Counted from the first letter of the stretch, positions 26,432 through 36,480 are shown. The stretch is DNA of 64,000 nucleotides from CAZDCD01 sp964503885 (GCA_964503885.1 CAZDCD010000001.1:124001-188000), one strand, 5' to 3'. Notes: generated by a model from the letters alone, not told the origin. Numbers and translations: made by a program.

Positions 26432-27610
26432 TCAGTCGAGTTTTTTATAATACCTGAGCTTATGCGAAGGTAATATTTCCGCGTGTAAAATATGAATTAA
26501 ATCGGCCAAAATCACATCGGGTTCTACCACACCCTTTTCGAAGTATGCATTTCCTCCCCTGCTATTCACCAATTTATTGTTGTTATAAATAGTTTTATTT
26601 ACCACTGGCTTCAGGTTTTCGAACCGCTGGTCAACGCTCACGATTTCACCGATCGTAGATGCGGTTCCGGTATTCAGCCAGTAATCGGCCTTTAAGGCCT
26701 TTGCATAAATTGTTTCCAGTCCCATCGGCCGGCTGTCTTTGAAGCCTGTGTCCCTCCACAAATAATTGCCGCCCGCATCGTCTATGAGTTTTGCAATATA
26801 GCTGTCACCTCCCGAAATATACCATACTCCGTGCCAGGGTAATCCAAGCAATACAGCAGGTTTATATTGGAGATCCCTGGTTTTTAACTTCAGGACATTG
26901 TAATGTGCGGCAATAGCATCGAATTTCTCATTTGCCATTTTATATTTATCGAAAAGAAGACCAAATACTTTTGCCCATTCCAATTTTGCAAGCGGGTTTT
27001 CTTCGAGATACTCAGCTATCAGAATAACCGGTATCCCCAGATCCCTGATCTTTTGCAGGTATCCCGATTCCGAACCGCTGACGCCATAAGCAAGAACGGC
27101 ATCCGGTTGAAGCTTCACTATAAGTTCAAAATTGATATTCTCTTCGTAGCCCACATCGGAAACCAGACCTGCTTTAATTTTCGCGGTAATCAGGGAATCG
27201 GTAATATACCGGGCTCCGGAGACTCCGACAACCGAATTCAGCTCACCGATGAAACCGAGAAATCCGAGATGCGTTGTCGACAGGCAAATCACTCTTTGCA
27301 CCGGTGTGTGAATTATTTCAATGTCCCCAGGGAATGTATCCGTTGATGTGCCATGATGTATGAAAGCATACCTGTATGCGACATTTTCGGCTTTCTGCCA
27401 GGGGTTTGTAACGGTTATTTGTGTGTAATCTCCGGAACCGGCAATTGCAACATGGCCGGCATATATGATCTTTCCGTTTCCCGGTTTATCGGTATCACCG
27501 GTATTATGCTTCCATCCGGTACATCCCGAAAACAGAAGGATTATTGGCAGAACCAGGCGTATCAAAAGATTCGGCGGATCAGAATTCAGATTTCTTATAA
27601 TACTCACCAT
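26432..27610 (-). CDS. btuF: BtuF/FepB-type substrate-binding lipoprotein
   Basis: A periplasmic binding protein of about 392 residues, anchored by a lipobox at LLFSGC (Cys30 from the ATG at 27610). The fold is class III: two lobes joined by a long helix, with QRVICLSTTHLGFLGFIGEL, an AVLAYGVSGS loop and a LPWHGVWYISGGDSYIAKLI segment. Ligand is probably cobalamin or a corrinoid because of the riboswitch upstream, although siderophore or haem binding cannot be excluded from sequence. The start overlaps the stop of the repeat protein by 32 bp; an ATG at 27634 would overlap more. Confidence 0.88.
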   Translation of the reverse strand: MVSIIRNLNSDPPNLLIRLVLPIILLFSGCTGWKHNTGDTDKPGNGKIIYAGHVAIAGSGDYTQITVTNPWQKAENVAYRYAFIHHGTSTDTFPGDIEIIHTPVQRVICLSTTHLGFLGFIGELNSVVGVSGARYITDSLITAKIKAGLVSDVGYEENINFELIVKLQPDAVLAYGVSGSESGYLQKIRDLGIPVILIAEYLEENPLAKLEWAKVFGLLFDKYKMANEKFDAIAAHYNVLKLKTRDLQYKPAVLLGLPWHGVWYISGGDSYIAKLIDDAGGNYLWRDTGFKDSRPMGLETIYAKALKADYWLNTGTASTIGEIVSVDQRFENLKPVVNKTIYNNNKLVNSRGGNAYFEKGVVEPDVILADLIHILHAEILPSHKLRYYKKLD

Positions 27611-30600
27611 CACGTGGTTTAACCTGGTCTTCATAAAACATTTGTGTGATCGGCTTACCGTTCAGCGTATACTCCCTCCCACCCCAGCTGGGAAAGTGGA
27701 CCAGCCTGAACTCCCGTGCCTCATCATTCCGGATCACAATTACCCTGGTCGTTACTTTGTTCGATTCTTTATACACCTCCTCGGTCACACCTGCCGGATA
27801 ACGTTTTTTCAGATCAAACAGGTATTTGTCGCGTTCATCATCGTCCTTGAATTTCAACTCAGCAAGCAGCGCTTTCCGGGCATTTGTCACTGGCTTTTGT
27901 GTGGCCGTTGAGGTTTGTTTTTGCTGCTGGGCGAGGAGAGTCAGCGCTTCATTGATCTTGGCAATCCTGGCTTTCGGATAGGCCTCATCGGGTTTTACCT
28001 CAAGGGCTTTCTGGTAATTTTCCCTGGCGCCCTGATAATTTGCGCCATCATATAGCTTATCGGCCTGCGCGATCAGCGCATCATATTTCTGTTGTTTTGC
28101 CAGCTCTTCTTTCCTGGCTTTTTCAGCTTCCGCGACAAGGTTATCAATCTTTGCTATCTGACTTTTCGGGTAGGCTTCGTTTGGCTTTATTTCAAGAGCC
28201 TTCGTGTAGGAAAGCCTGGATTCGGTATATTGCTTTTCGGCCAACAACCTGTCTGCTTGTAACAGTTTGGCGCTGAAATTTTGTTCCCTGGTCTTTTCCT
28301 GTTCAAGCTGGACAAGAGTATGGTCAATCTCAGTTAGCCGGTTCTTTGGATGTGTCTCATCAGGTTTTATCGTAAGTGCTTTATTGTATTCGGCTTTTGC
28401 CTGTTCATATTGTTTGGCTGTAAAAAATCCGTCGGCGTTACTGACAGCATGGCTGTATGCATTGTCTTTTGCCTGCTGTTCGGCAAGCGTCCTCTGCTGC
28501 TCTGCTTCCAGCCTTCCGATCTCATCTATTCTTTGCCTCGGGTATTGTTCGGCCGGCAGCATCTGTGACGCTTTCTGGTATTCAGCCTTCGCAGCCGGGT
28601 AATCTTTACCGGTAAAGTATCCGTCGGCACGCGCAATCAACTCATCGTACTGTTTCTTTTTTGCCTGTTCGGCTGCAATCAGCACCTGTTCCTTGCTGAT
28701 CAGATTATTGATCTCGAGAATGCGGCTTTTAGCAAGGTTATCGTCCGGTTTATACGTTAATGCCTCCTGGTAGGACTTTCTGGCATTCACATACGATTTT
28801 TGCATGTAGTAACCATTGGCGGCATTTACTGCATTCTGATACCCTGATTCCATCTCACGCAGTTTCTGTGCTTCGGCAATAGAAATAAGCCGTTCGATTT
28901 CCTGTATCCGTTGAAGGGGATACTGTTCATCGGGTTTAATGGTATGGGCCTGCTGATATGCCGTTCGTGCAGTACTGTAATCCTTTGCGGTAAAAAGCTG
29001 GTCGGCTTTCTGTATAGCAACATTATACTGCTTAAACGCACTTTCCTGTTGCCGCTTTTGAACGGCCAGCTGCGCGATCTGTTTTTCCGCTTCCTGAACC
29101 TTGGTTTTGAGCATAGCATCATCGGGCTTGAACTGCTGGGCCTGCAGATAAAAATTCTTTGCCGACTGGTAATCATTTTCAGCAATAGCTTTTTCAGCCG
29201 CTGCCAGAGCCGACTGGTATCCGGCCTGAAGATCGCGCTGTTTCTTAGCCTCTTCTGCTGCAACAGACGAATTGATCTGATTCACCCGCTGCAACGGATA
29301 TTGTTCACCGGGTTTAAGTGCCAGAGCCTTGTTATATGCCTCTGCCGCCCCATTATAGTCCTTTGCCCGGTACAGGTTGTCGCCCTCAGCCAATGCAGCC
29401 TGGTATTGCTTTTCAAGTTCTGCTAACCGGGCTTTCTCTTCAGTCTTAACTAAATTCTGCACGGTTTTATCAATTTCAGCGATGCGTGCTGCCGGATAGC
29501 TTTCTCCGGGCTTCAGGCTTGCAGCCTTCTTGTATAAATCCTTTGCAGCATTGTAATTTCCGGCCGCAAACAGATTATCGCCCTGGGCTATTGCATTGTT
29601 ATATGCACTGTTCACCGTTTGTTGCTTAGCATCCTGACCGGCTTTTTCAGCGATCAGCCTGTCGAGTTCAGTGATCTTTGATTGCACACCCGGATCTCCG
29701 GGTTTGAGTTCAAAGGCAGATTGCAGAAGTTGCCTGGCTGCCTCGTAGTTTTTATTGTTCATCTCCATAGTGCCCCTGGCAACCAGATTATTATACTGTG
29801 ATTCGGTGGCATATACGGCCTGCTGTTCGACCTGATTTTTGGCCAGCAGGGATTCTATTTCATCCGCCTTTTCACGGGGATAGGTTTCATCAGGCTTTAA
29901 GGTCGTAGCCCCTTTGTACTTAAAAAGGGCATCCTGGTATCTTTTTTGTGCATAAAGCGCATCGGCTTCACCAATGGTTTTGCTGTACACGTTTTCAATG
30001 CTTTCCTGTTTTGAAAGCAGTTGATTGAGCTCTTCGATCCTCTTCTGTGGATAGGCTTCGTCCTGAAAAACTTCAAGCGCAGCCTGGTAGCTCTTTTTTG
30101 CGTCTTCGTAGGATTTATAATTAAATTCCCTGTCGGCTTTATCGATCAGGTTCTTGTATTTATCGTTCATGCACTTGTCATACTGCATAAAAATATTGTC
30201 GATCTTCGATTCCATCTTATACACATAATCTTTATCGGAATCAAAATCCTTACGTCGCGAATTATATTTGATGATATCCACAGGATCTTTAAGTGCCGAA
30301 TAATCCACCCCGTCGCAATTCCTGAGTACGCTTATGGAAAATTCCCTGACCCAGATACCTCCTATATCATCTGGGATCGAGGTATCAAAAGATAGTCTTT
30401 TGGAAACGAATCCCTCTTTGGTAACTTCGATGGTATACTTGCTGTTCATGTCCAGCTTGAAAGAAAACATGCCGTCCGACCCGGTCCTGACACTATTCAC
30501 CTTTGAATTGTCGCGGTAAAGGTTTACTGTTGCATCCTTCAGGGGTTGCATTTCCAGTTCCGCCCTGGCCCTGATCTCAAGGTATCTGTCAGGAGACTGG

Positions 30601-30686
30601 GACATGATAAGACCAGCATAACCTGCGAATAGAAAAATGAATATTGTTTTTAATTTTCGACTCAGCGGTTTCTTCGATCCACACAT
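27579..30686 (-). CDS. Large exported protein with about twelve 62-residue TPR-like repeats
   Basis: A 1035-residue protein. A signal sequence (to about residue 30) leads to a carboxypeptidase-regulatory-like beta domain (about 36-115, with KDATVNLYRD and a GFVSKRLSF core). From about 165 to 930 there are some twelve units of 60-67 residues, each with a TPR-like hairpin (ADxLYxAKDYxxAKxxYxxALxxKP), a Y-P-x-x-R-I-x-E-I helix and an Ala/Gln/Lys-rich coiled-coil linker. The last 100 residues form a distinct domain (GREYTLNGKP). It lies in the cobalamin operon, 26 bp after the protease. Function unknown; a periplasmic or surface scaffold is plausible. Confidence 0.82.
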   Translation of the reverse strand: MCGSKKPLSRKLKTIFIFLFAGYAGLIMSQSPDRYLEIRARAELEMQPLKDATVNLYRDNSKVNSVRTGSDGMFSFKLDMNSKYTIEVTKEGFVSKRLSFDTSIPDDIGGIWVREFSISVLRNCDGVDYSALKDPVDIIKYNSRRKDFDSDKDYVYKMESKIDNIFMQYDKCMNDKYKNLIDKADREFNYKSYEDAKKSYQAALEVFQDEAYPQKRIEELNQLLSKQESIENVYSKTIGEADALYAQKRYQDALFKYKGATTLKPDETYPREKADEIESLLAKNQVEQQAVYATESQYNNLVARGTMEMNNKNYEAARQLLQSAFELKPGDPGVQSKITELDRLIAEKAGQDAKQQTVNSAYNNAIAQGDNLFAAGNYNAAKDLYKKAASLKPGESYPAARIAEIDKTVQNLVKTEEKARLAELEKQYQAALAEGDNLYRAKDYNGAAEAYNKALALKPGEQYPLQRVNQINSSVAAEEAKKQRDLQAGYQSALAAAEKAIAENDYQSAKNFYLQAQQFKPDDAMLKTKVQEAEKQIAQLAVQKRQQESAFKQYNVAIQKADQLFTAKDYSTARTAYQQAHTIKPDEQYPLQRIQEIERLISIAEAQKLREMESGYQNAVNAANGYYMQKSYVNARKSYQEALTYKPDDNLAKSRILEINNLISKEQVLIAAEQAKKKQYDELIARADGYFTGKDYPAAKAEYQKASQMLPAEQYPRQRIDEIGRLEAEQQRTLAEQQAKDNAYSHAVSNADGFFTAKQYEQAKAEYNKALTIKPDETHPKNRLTEIDHTLVQLEQEKTREQNFSAKLLQADRLLAEKQYTESRLSYTKALEIKPNEAYPKSQIAKIDNLVAEAEKARKEELAKQQKYDALIAQADKLYDGANYQGARENYQKALEVKPDEAYPKARIAKINEALTLLAQQQKQTSTATQKPVTNARKALLAELKFKDDDERDKYLFDLKKRYPAGVTEEVYKESNKVTTRVIVIRNDEAREFRLVHFPSWGGREYTLNGKPITQMFYEDQVKPRDGEYYKKSEF

Positions 30687-30712
30687 AATTAAAAATTTTA
30701 AAGATCAGAAAA

Positions 30713-32878
30713 TTATTTTCTGAGAATGATCAATTTCTTGGTTATATTAAAGTTATTCATATTCATTTTAACAATATACATGCCAGGCGGAATTTTTTCA
30801 AGATCATACACCAGTTCTATATCAGGACGGCTGATTAATTCATGCATAACGACCCGTCCTGAAAGGTCCACAAAAGTGATCGTGAAATCAGTTTCGGGAA
30901 TTTCCCAGAAAACAATGGTTAACATTTCGTCAGCCGGTACAGGTCCGATCAGTATATCACCATAAGGAGGAATTATTTCAGGCCTCACAGGATTGGGGGA
31001 AGTCTGGAAAACCAGCGGCCTCATATCAAACGAATAGTTCATGCCTGAGGATAGAAAATTATTCAGTGCATACCAGGTATTCCCATACTTTACAAAGGCT
31101 GTATTTTCAGGCTGACCATCAAGGCTCATCTTCACGGCAAAAGTTTCTCCGGGATTTTCATAGGAAATCTCATATCCTGCATAAAAATCATCGCCTACAT
31201 TCAGCACCGAATCGAATTCAATAAATTGCACGTTCCCTGGTACAAGATCTGTAAGGCTAATTTCCTGGGAGTAGATAATATCTCCCGGCAGGTTTCCACC
31301 GTCATATATATGCAGGATGACCGATGAAGAAATGGTTACAGGCACTGACAAGCCGATATTCAAATAGACACCCAACAGGTAAATACTATCGCTGGTAATA
31401 AAATGTTCGGCAAATGTTGTCGCCGAATCTGAACTGTGGCCTGATATATGCCCCCACATATCCGCACCGATAAGTCCCACGTCAGTTGTGTTCAGGATAT
31501 TAGTCAGTGTATCACCAGATCTCCAAAAGTCAGCATACGGATCAAAACCATCAATGGATTCTTTATCGGAGCTTAGAGGGTCGAGCCAGAATTTAAGCTG
31601 ATTTTCCGGATTTGGATAATCGTCCCAGCTGTTGTACATTTTCTGATAATAATCGTTCACGGAAAATCCGCATCGAGCATCACCACCCGTTAACGTGCCA
31701 ATAAGACGGTTATCGGGATTGAAGATCCCGCAGCCCGAAGATCCTTTCTCGGTGGTACCTTCTTCCCAGTGCCTTACCAGCCAGTGTGTGTTCAGATCAT
31801 ACCCTTCTCCGTAATTTCCGGTTATCAGAGGATGGTATTCAGACGAGATCTTTTTTACATCACCCCACGGATGATGAATCGAATACGATTGATCCGGTGG
31901 TATATTGCGGGTATCCCATCCTGAGTAATACGGGTGGTAATAAAAGGGCGGCTGATCGCTCAGTTCGAGAAGGGTAAAATCAAGCTTGTTATCTGTAGTG
32001 GCAATAAGACTGGCTCCGGAAACCGACATTTCGACAGAGCCGTCAGGTCCGCCGCAAACCGGACTTTCATAGTTGAACGAAAAAATGCAGGTATTGGCCA
32101 CATATTGGCTCGAAATGCAATGTTGTGCAGTCAGCAGATACTGGTGCCCGTTTTGCCGTGTATTATTTACCAGTGTACCTGTGCACCGCTCCGTTCCGAG
32201 ATAAACTATTCTTACTACTGCATGTTTCTGCAATTGTATGGCACTGTCTTCTTTGCAATTAATATCGATGTTGCAGGAACCCGAAAGGCCGTAATATTCG
32301 TCCTTATTTCTGGACCCGGGAATGTTACTGTCATTGAAATCAATTCCCGCGTACCCGATCTCGAAATCGCCCGGAGAATCAATAAAAGGTGCAACCTGCA
32401 TTTCTATATATATGGTTGAATCATACAGCGGGGCAACAGCAAAAGTACCGTAAGGTTTATTATTCAGATGGGTATAGGCACCAAGGACCTGCCCGTATTT
32501 TTTATCAAAAAGATATACCGATACCCCTTTTGACAGGTTGTACCTGGTGAATACTATACTTACCGATAACGCCCCGTCAACATGCAAACCGATTCTCCAT
32601 ACCCTGGTTCCGTTTTCACAGGTATCCCAGATACCTGCGTCTGAATAGGACAGATTTATCGGGCAAATAGTCACATTGGAAAGGGTCTTAAGCCTCGATT
32701 CCGGAGCCTGACTCTTAGTCATGGTTGCTTCAGCCGGTTCACATAACAGATGGATTACAGGAATTTCTGAAAACCCTGATTCACCAAGGTATACCGGATT
32801 TCCTGCATGCCTGATCTGCGCATCGGACAGCGACATACGGAAAAAAAGCAATAGTATGACTAACCTGTTAATTCTCAA
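30713..32878 (-). CDS. Trypsin-like serine protease with type IX secretion sorting domain
   Basis: A 721-residue secreted protein. After the signal peptide (to about SDAQ) comes a pro/beta region, then a peptidase S1 domain related to lysyl endopeptidases: catalytic His in LLTAQHCI, Asp in NKLDFTLLELSD, Ser in GSSGCGIFN. A beta-sandwich module follows, then a C-terminal T9SS type A sorting domain (GPVPADEMLTIVFWE start, IPPGMYIVKM, ITKKLIILRK end). T9SS cargo is exported across the outer membrane and often surface-anchored. It sits between the propeller lipoprotein (96 bp) and the repeat protein (26 bp). Confidence 0.9.
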   Translation of the reverse strand: MRINRLVILLLFFRMSLSDAQIRHAGNPVYLGESGFSEIPVIHLLCEPAEATMTKSQAPESRLKTLSNVTICPINLSYSDAGIWDTCENGTRVWRIGLHVDGALSVSIVFTRYNLSKGVSVYLFDKKYGQVLGAYTHLNNKPYGTFAVAPLYDSTIYIEMQVAPFIDSPGDFEIGYAGIDFNDSNIPGSRNKDEYYGLSGSCNIDINCKEDSAIQLQKHAVVRIVYLGTERCTGTLVNNTRQNGHQYLLTAQHCISSQYVANTCIFSFNYESPVCGGPDGSVEMSVSGASLIATTDNKLDFTLLELSDQPPFYYHPYYSGWDTRNIPPDQSYSIHHPWGDVKKISSEYHPLITGNYGEGYDLNTHWLVRHWEEGTTEKGSSGCGIFNPDNRLIGTLTGGDARCGFSVNDYYQKMYNSWDDYPNPENQLKFWLDPLSSDKESIDGFDPYADFWRSGDTLTNILNTTDVGLIGADMWGHISGHSSDSATTFAEHFITSDSIYLLGVYLNIGLSVPVTISSSVILHIYDGGNLPGDIIYSQEISLTDLVPGNVQFIEFDSVLNVGDDFYAGYEISYENPGETFAVKMSLDGQPENTAFVKYGNTWYALNNFLSSGMNYSFDMRPLVFQTSPNPVRPEIIPPYGDILIGPVPADEMLTIVFWEIPETDFTITFVDLSGRVVMHELISRPDIELVYDLEKIPPGMYIVKMNMNNFNITKKLIILRK

Positions 32879-32974
32879 AACGAAAACAGCAATAATAATA
32901 AAACAGGGTAAAGATGGATTATATTTTCAAGATACGAAAATAATTGCGATTGGTTGTGGGTTCCCGAAAATTCG

Positions 32975-34042
32975 TCAGAAGAATACGATATCCCTTGGTG
33001 CGATCCCTGCTTCCTGAGTGCCGGTAAGCATTCCGCCGGGTGAATATATCTTCATTAACCCGCTGCCGGTAAAGCTCGATTCAAATACGATAATTTCACC
33101 GGTCGAAGGGTTTATCTCCATGCCATAAAAACTTCCTGCTATAAGAGGCTGGCCAGGGAGTTCAACATCATCCTTACCTATTTTAAAAACCCCGGTTGCA
33201 GTGAGGTAATATATGTTTTGCCCGTTGCCGCCTATGGCCATTTTAACGGGAGTGAACTCAAAATCGCTTGCCTTGCCGATAATCTTGCTCCACAATACTT
33301 CCCAGGAAGATGTGCTGATCTTTACAAGTTTTGCGTCGGTCTCGCTGATCAGGGGATATGGCGGGTCCCATCCGTACACCGCATACCCTTTGCACTGCAC
33401 CCAGATGTTATCATCGGCATCACTGACCATATCTATCGGCACATCGCCTACTACAATGGTATGAACTATGCTGCGGCTGTCAATATCCAGTACGCTAATG
33501 GTTGAGTCGATTCCCCAACCTCCGCTGTTGGCCACATATACGTTGTTGTTAACCAGCAGCATATTTTCCGGTCCCATGCCCACTGGTATTGAATCCACAA
33601 CAATATGATCATTCAGGTCGATTACATAAAGCTTGCCTTCCATGCTGCCGTTTGAAAGGTATCCATGATCGTTGTCAACCTGCATAAAATAGCGTGGGTA
33701 GCTGAAATACAGCGGTTCGGTAACCGATCTGAATGTGGTGGCATCCACCATTTCAAGTTTACCGGAACCATTGACCACGATATAAGCCTCATCACCGGCA
33801 ATTGTCAGCGACTGCACGATATCGCCGAGCGTCCTGTCATTAGCTCTGTAAAAGATATCAGATACCATTCTATCAGAGGTTGTATCGTAAAAGCTCACTG
33901 AACCGTTGTTATTGCCATAAGCTCCCTCATTAACGATAAATGCTCCATGCAGGTAAGTCATTTCAGGATCGCTATCTTTCTGGCATGAAATGAAAAACAG
34001 CGTTGCGATAGCAGTAATAGCCAAAAAACTAAAGGTTTTCAT
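32975..34042 (-). CDS. Surface beta-propeller lipoprotein (DUF5074/YncE-like)
   Basis: A 355-residue lipoprotein, lipobox ending at Cys20 (TLFFISC). The mature protein repeats YVxNxG, SVLDIDSR and DxDDNIWVQCKGY-type blades, giving a YncE/DUF5074-like propeller. Such lipoproteins are regularly encoded directly next to BtuB-type receptors in Bacteroidota and are thought to cover the receptor and help capture cobalamin. Here it is 33 bp downstream of the receptor gene under the same riboswitch. No binding residues can be assigned. Confidence 0.87.
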   Translation of the reverse strand: MKTFSFLAITAIATLFFISCQKDSDPEMTYLHGAFIVNEGAYGNNNGSVSFYDTTSDRMVSDIFYRANDRTLGDIVQSLTIAGDEAYIVVNGSGKLEMVDATTFRSVTEPLYFSYPRYFMQVDNDHGYLSNGSMEGKLYVIDLNDHIVVDSIPVGMGPENMLLVNNNVYVANSGGWGIDSTISVLDIDSRSIVHTIVVGDVPIDMVSDADDNIWVQCKGYAVYGWDPPYPLISETDAKLVKISTSSWEVLWSKIIGKASDFEFTPVKMAIGGNGQNIYYLTATGVFKIGKDDVELPGQPLIAGSFYGMEINPSTGEIIVFESSFTGSGLMKIYSPGGMLTGTQEAGIAPRDIVFF

Positions 34043-34075
34043 AAAATCTGGATTTAAATATGTTAGAAATAGGAT

Positions 34076-36004
34076 TTAATTCAGTCCGAATGAAACGGAA
34101 AGATAGAAAGCTCGGCCAGGCATTGCATATGATTTTACCGCTTCATAACTGGTATTGAATATGTTGGATACCCGTAAATATACTGAGTTTACTGTTCTGA
34201 GGAACCTGATATCCACACCCAGGTAAGTATTTGTAATGCAGTATGGTTTCAGGCTGTATACCGGATTATTGTCTTCTGTAGAGAATTGTTCACCCGTATA
34301 TCCCATGATAATACCGGTATACATGTATTTATATCTTGCTCTGAAAGAGGCATTGAGGGAATTGGCCGGTGCATAAATCAGCCGGTTGCCTGTATAGGAT
34401 TCGCGGGTATAATGGTCGGTGATCACGGCATGACAAAACATATAATTCAGCGCCATTTCAATAGAATATCCGTTGCCGGTATATCTGTAACCGGCATTAA
34501 GTTCATAACCGGCAGTGCTCACCGATTTTTCGGGCACGGGGTGTATAACCGGACTGGTAACCCACTGGATGAGATTATTCACCCGGTTATAATAGAAGCT
34601 GTTTGCCAGAGTAATCCGGTGATGTTCTGAACCCGGGAGTAAATTGTTCTCAAAGGATGCTTCTGCACTCCACCCTGTTTCCGGCTGAAGATCAGGATTG
34701 CCTCCGGGAATCCAGTAGCGTTCGTTGTATGTTGGCAGGCGGTATTTATTGGAAATATTGACCTTTACTTCATTACCCGGTTTGTATGCATAGTTGAACC
34801 CAAATGAATAGAGCATTTTTGGGGGTCTGTATTCAATATTTTCGATCCTCAATGATGCATTCAGGATAACTTTGGTGAATTTGTATTTTGCTGCAGAGAT
34901 CAGCGAGAACCGCGTTTCATTGACCGGGCGGGCATAGCTTGTAACATTTGCCGAACTGTATTGTAGTATAACTCCGGCATCAACGATCAACCGGGTAAAA
35001 TAATACCGGTAGCTGACATCGTTATAAAACCTGTGTGTATGTGTTCTTGACTCTGAGAGGTTATTTTCCCCGGTTAATGCGGATGTGTATTCATAATTCA
35101 TGATATCGCTGATATAAGCCGATTTAACCGTGAGTTTTGACATCCCCGATACTTTTGACCAGATCAGGTATGTCCTGAACGTGCTGTCGTTCTGACGGGC
35201 ATAACTGGTCTGCGGCTTGCCCATGACCTCGGGTATCTCCTTTTCCTTATTCTGAAGCCACATTCCTGCCTGTATGGAATGGTTTTTCTTTAACCGGATA
35301 AAAATGTTCTGCATCAGTCCCGATGAAACAAATGCGTTGTTCCTGATCTTCACTTCGGGTGTACCATACAGGTAGATGTCCTTATACCTGAAATCGTTTT
35401 CGGCCTGGTACCTGTGAATACCCAGATGATACTGAACAGATTTATTGCCTGCCCTGGCGGTTAATTTGTACTTATTTGCATGAAAACTTCCTTTCTCATA
35501 TGAACCGTTTATTTCGAGCTTATTTTGCCAATCAGGTTCATTATCTATTTCCAAAGATCCTCCGAACGTACCGCTCCCGTATAAACTTCCGGGAGCGCCC
35601 ACATTAAGCTGAATGTTGTCAATGAAGCCAACCGGGATCATGGAGAGATCATTGTCTCCGGTGGTTAACGAAGAAACCGGGATCCCGTTCCAGTTTACCT
35701 GCACATGGTTGGCCCTTAACCCACGCATCGCGAGCATTGATATACCCCCCTCGGCCCCGTATTGCCTGATATTCAGGGGTAGTGTAACGGCCAGCACCTG
35801 ACCGAGATCGGCATGCTGGTATATTTTCTTTGACATCGAATCGGTCCGGATCACCCGTTTATCGTCTGAAAACAGGCTCTGTCTCGACAGCGTTATTGAA
35901 GCTTCATCGATCGGATGGATTTTCAGCGTATCAATACTGTTGGAATAGAGGGTACTCATAAAAGAGATTCCCAGGTGAAGGATTAGTAAGCTTCTGATTT
36001 TCAA
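34076..36004 (-). CDS. btuB: BtuB-type TonB-dependent outer-membrane receptor
   Basis: A 642-residue TonB-dependent transporter: signal peptide, plug domain (about 40-165; LAVTLPLNIRQYGAEGGISML and the LYGSGTFGGSLEI plug end) and a 22-strand barrel ending in an aromatic-rich YLSVSFGLN strand. The length and absence of a SusC-like N-terminal extension fit the vitamin B12 receptor type, and a cobalamin riboswitch directly precedes it. TonB-driven uptake of cobalamin is therefore the best call; the ligand itself is not readable from the sequence. Confidence 0.93.
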   Translation of the reverse strand: MKIRSLLILHLGISFMSTLYSNSIDTLKIHPIDEASITLSRQSLFSDDKRVIRTDSMSKKIYQHADLGQVLAVTLPLNIRQYGAEGGISMLAMRGLRANHVQVNWNGIPVSSLTTGDNDLSMIPVGFIDNIQLNVGAPGSLYGSGTFGGSLEIDNEPDWQNKLEINGSYEKGSFHANKYKLTARAGNKSVQYHLGIHRYQAENDFRYKDIYLYGTPEVKIRNNAFVSSGLMQNIFIRLKKNHSIQAGMWLQNKEKEIPEVMGKPQTSYARQNDSTFRTYLIWSKVSGMSKLTVKSAYISDIMNYEYTSALTGENNLSESRTHTHRFYNDVSYRYYFTRLIVDAGVILQYSSANVTSYARPVNETRFSLISAAKYKFTKVILNASLRIENIEYRPPKMLYSFGFNYAYKPGNEVKVNISNKYRLPTYNERYWIPGGNPDLQPETGWSAEASFENNLLPGSEHHRITLANSFYYNRVNNLIQWVTSPVIHPVPEKSVSTAGYELNAGYRYTGNGYSIEMALNYMFCHAVITDHYTRESYTGNRLIYAPANSLNASFRARYKYMYTGIIMGYTGEQFSTEDNNPVYSLKPYCITNTYLGVDIRFLRTVNSVYLRVSNIFNTSYEAVKSYAMPGRAFYLSVSFGLN

Positions 36005-36057
36005 GGTTTAGATTTTTACGGCATTTTACCCGAATACACTGGTTAATACTAAATTAT

Positions 36058-36325
36058 GGCAGGTCTTCTGACTTACTCCCTCTCCGGGCGCCTTCCCATT
36101 TTATTCTCCGTAGCCCTTTCTGCCAAAAGGCAGGTTCAGCGAACGAGAATTGTGTCCTTAAATCCGTGGACACCCTCCTATGCCTGGGCTTCGGAGGGTA
36201 ACAGTGGCAGGGTATGCCCGTGAATTACCTGGAGATTACAGCAGCGGGTACTGTTCAGGATTCTCTGCCGTCAAGCCTGTTCCCGGCAGATACACCTGAT
36301 TCCCTTTTCATTCTGTCATGCGAAA
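36058..36325 (-). promoter_or_regulatory. Cobalamin riboswitch
   Basis: Read on the minus strand, the region has the conserved features of an adenosylcobalamin-class riboswitch: AAGGGAATCAGGTG near its 5' side, the CTGCCACTG core, and a 3' end reading AGTCAGAAGACCTGCC. The leader lies between a TATATTTG -7 element (36352-36359) and the btuB start at 36004. Binding of cobalamin should repress the downstream btu genes. Whether it acts on transcription or translation is not clear; only about 53 bp separate its 3' end from btuB. Confidence 0.93.
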
Positions 36326-36351
36326 TGCATAACAGAAAACCATAACCGCCA

Positions 36352-36359
36352 CAAATATA
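36352..36359 (-). promoter_or_regulatory. Candidate -7 element of the btu operon
   Basis: Minus-strand TATATTTG, an exact TAnnTTTG match placed just before the riboswitch, giving a start near 36345. No TTTG at -33 is evident. Confidence 0.5.
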
Positions 36360-36480
36360 GAAAGAAATTAAATACGTAATCCGAAGAAACAGGATTATTA
36401 TGAACATGAGAATTATCCGGAATTTTTTTCGGAGAATGTTTGTATATTTATGCCCTGATCGATTTATTGCAGCAAAGACC

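Noticed and set aside
27600..30600. Several plus-strand open frames opposite the repeat protein
   Set aside because: They mirror the periodic minus-strand coding sequence and show no start signals or recognisable protein features.
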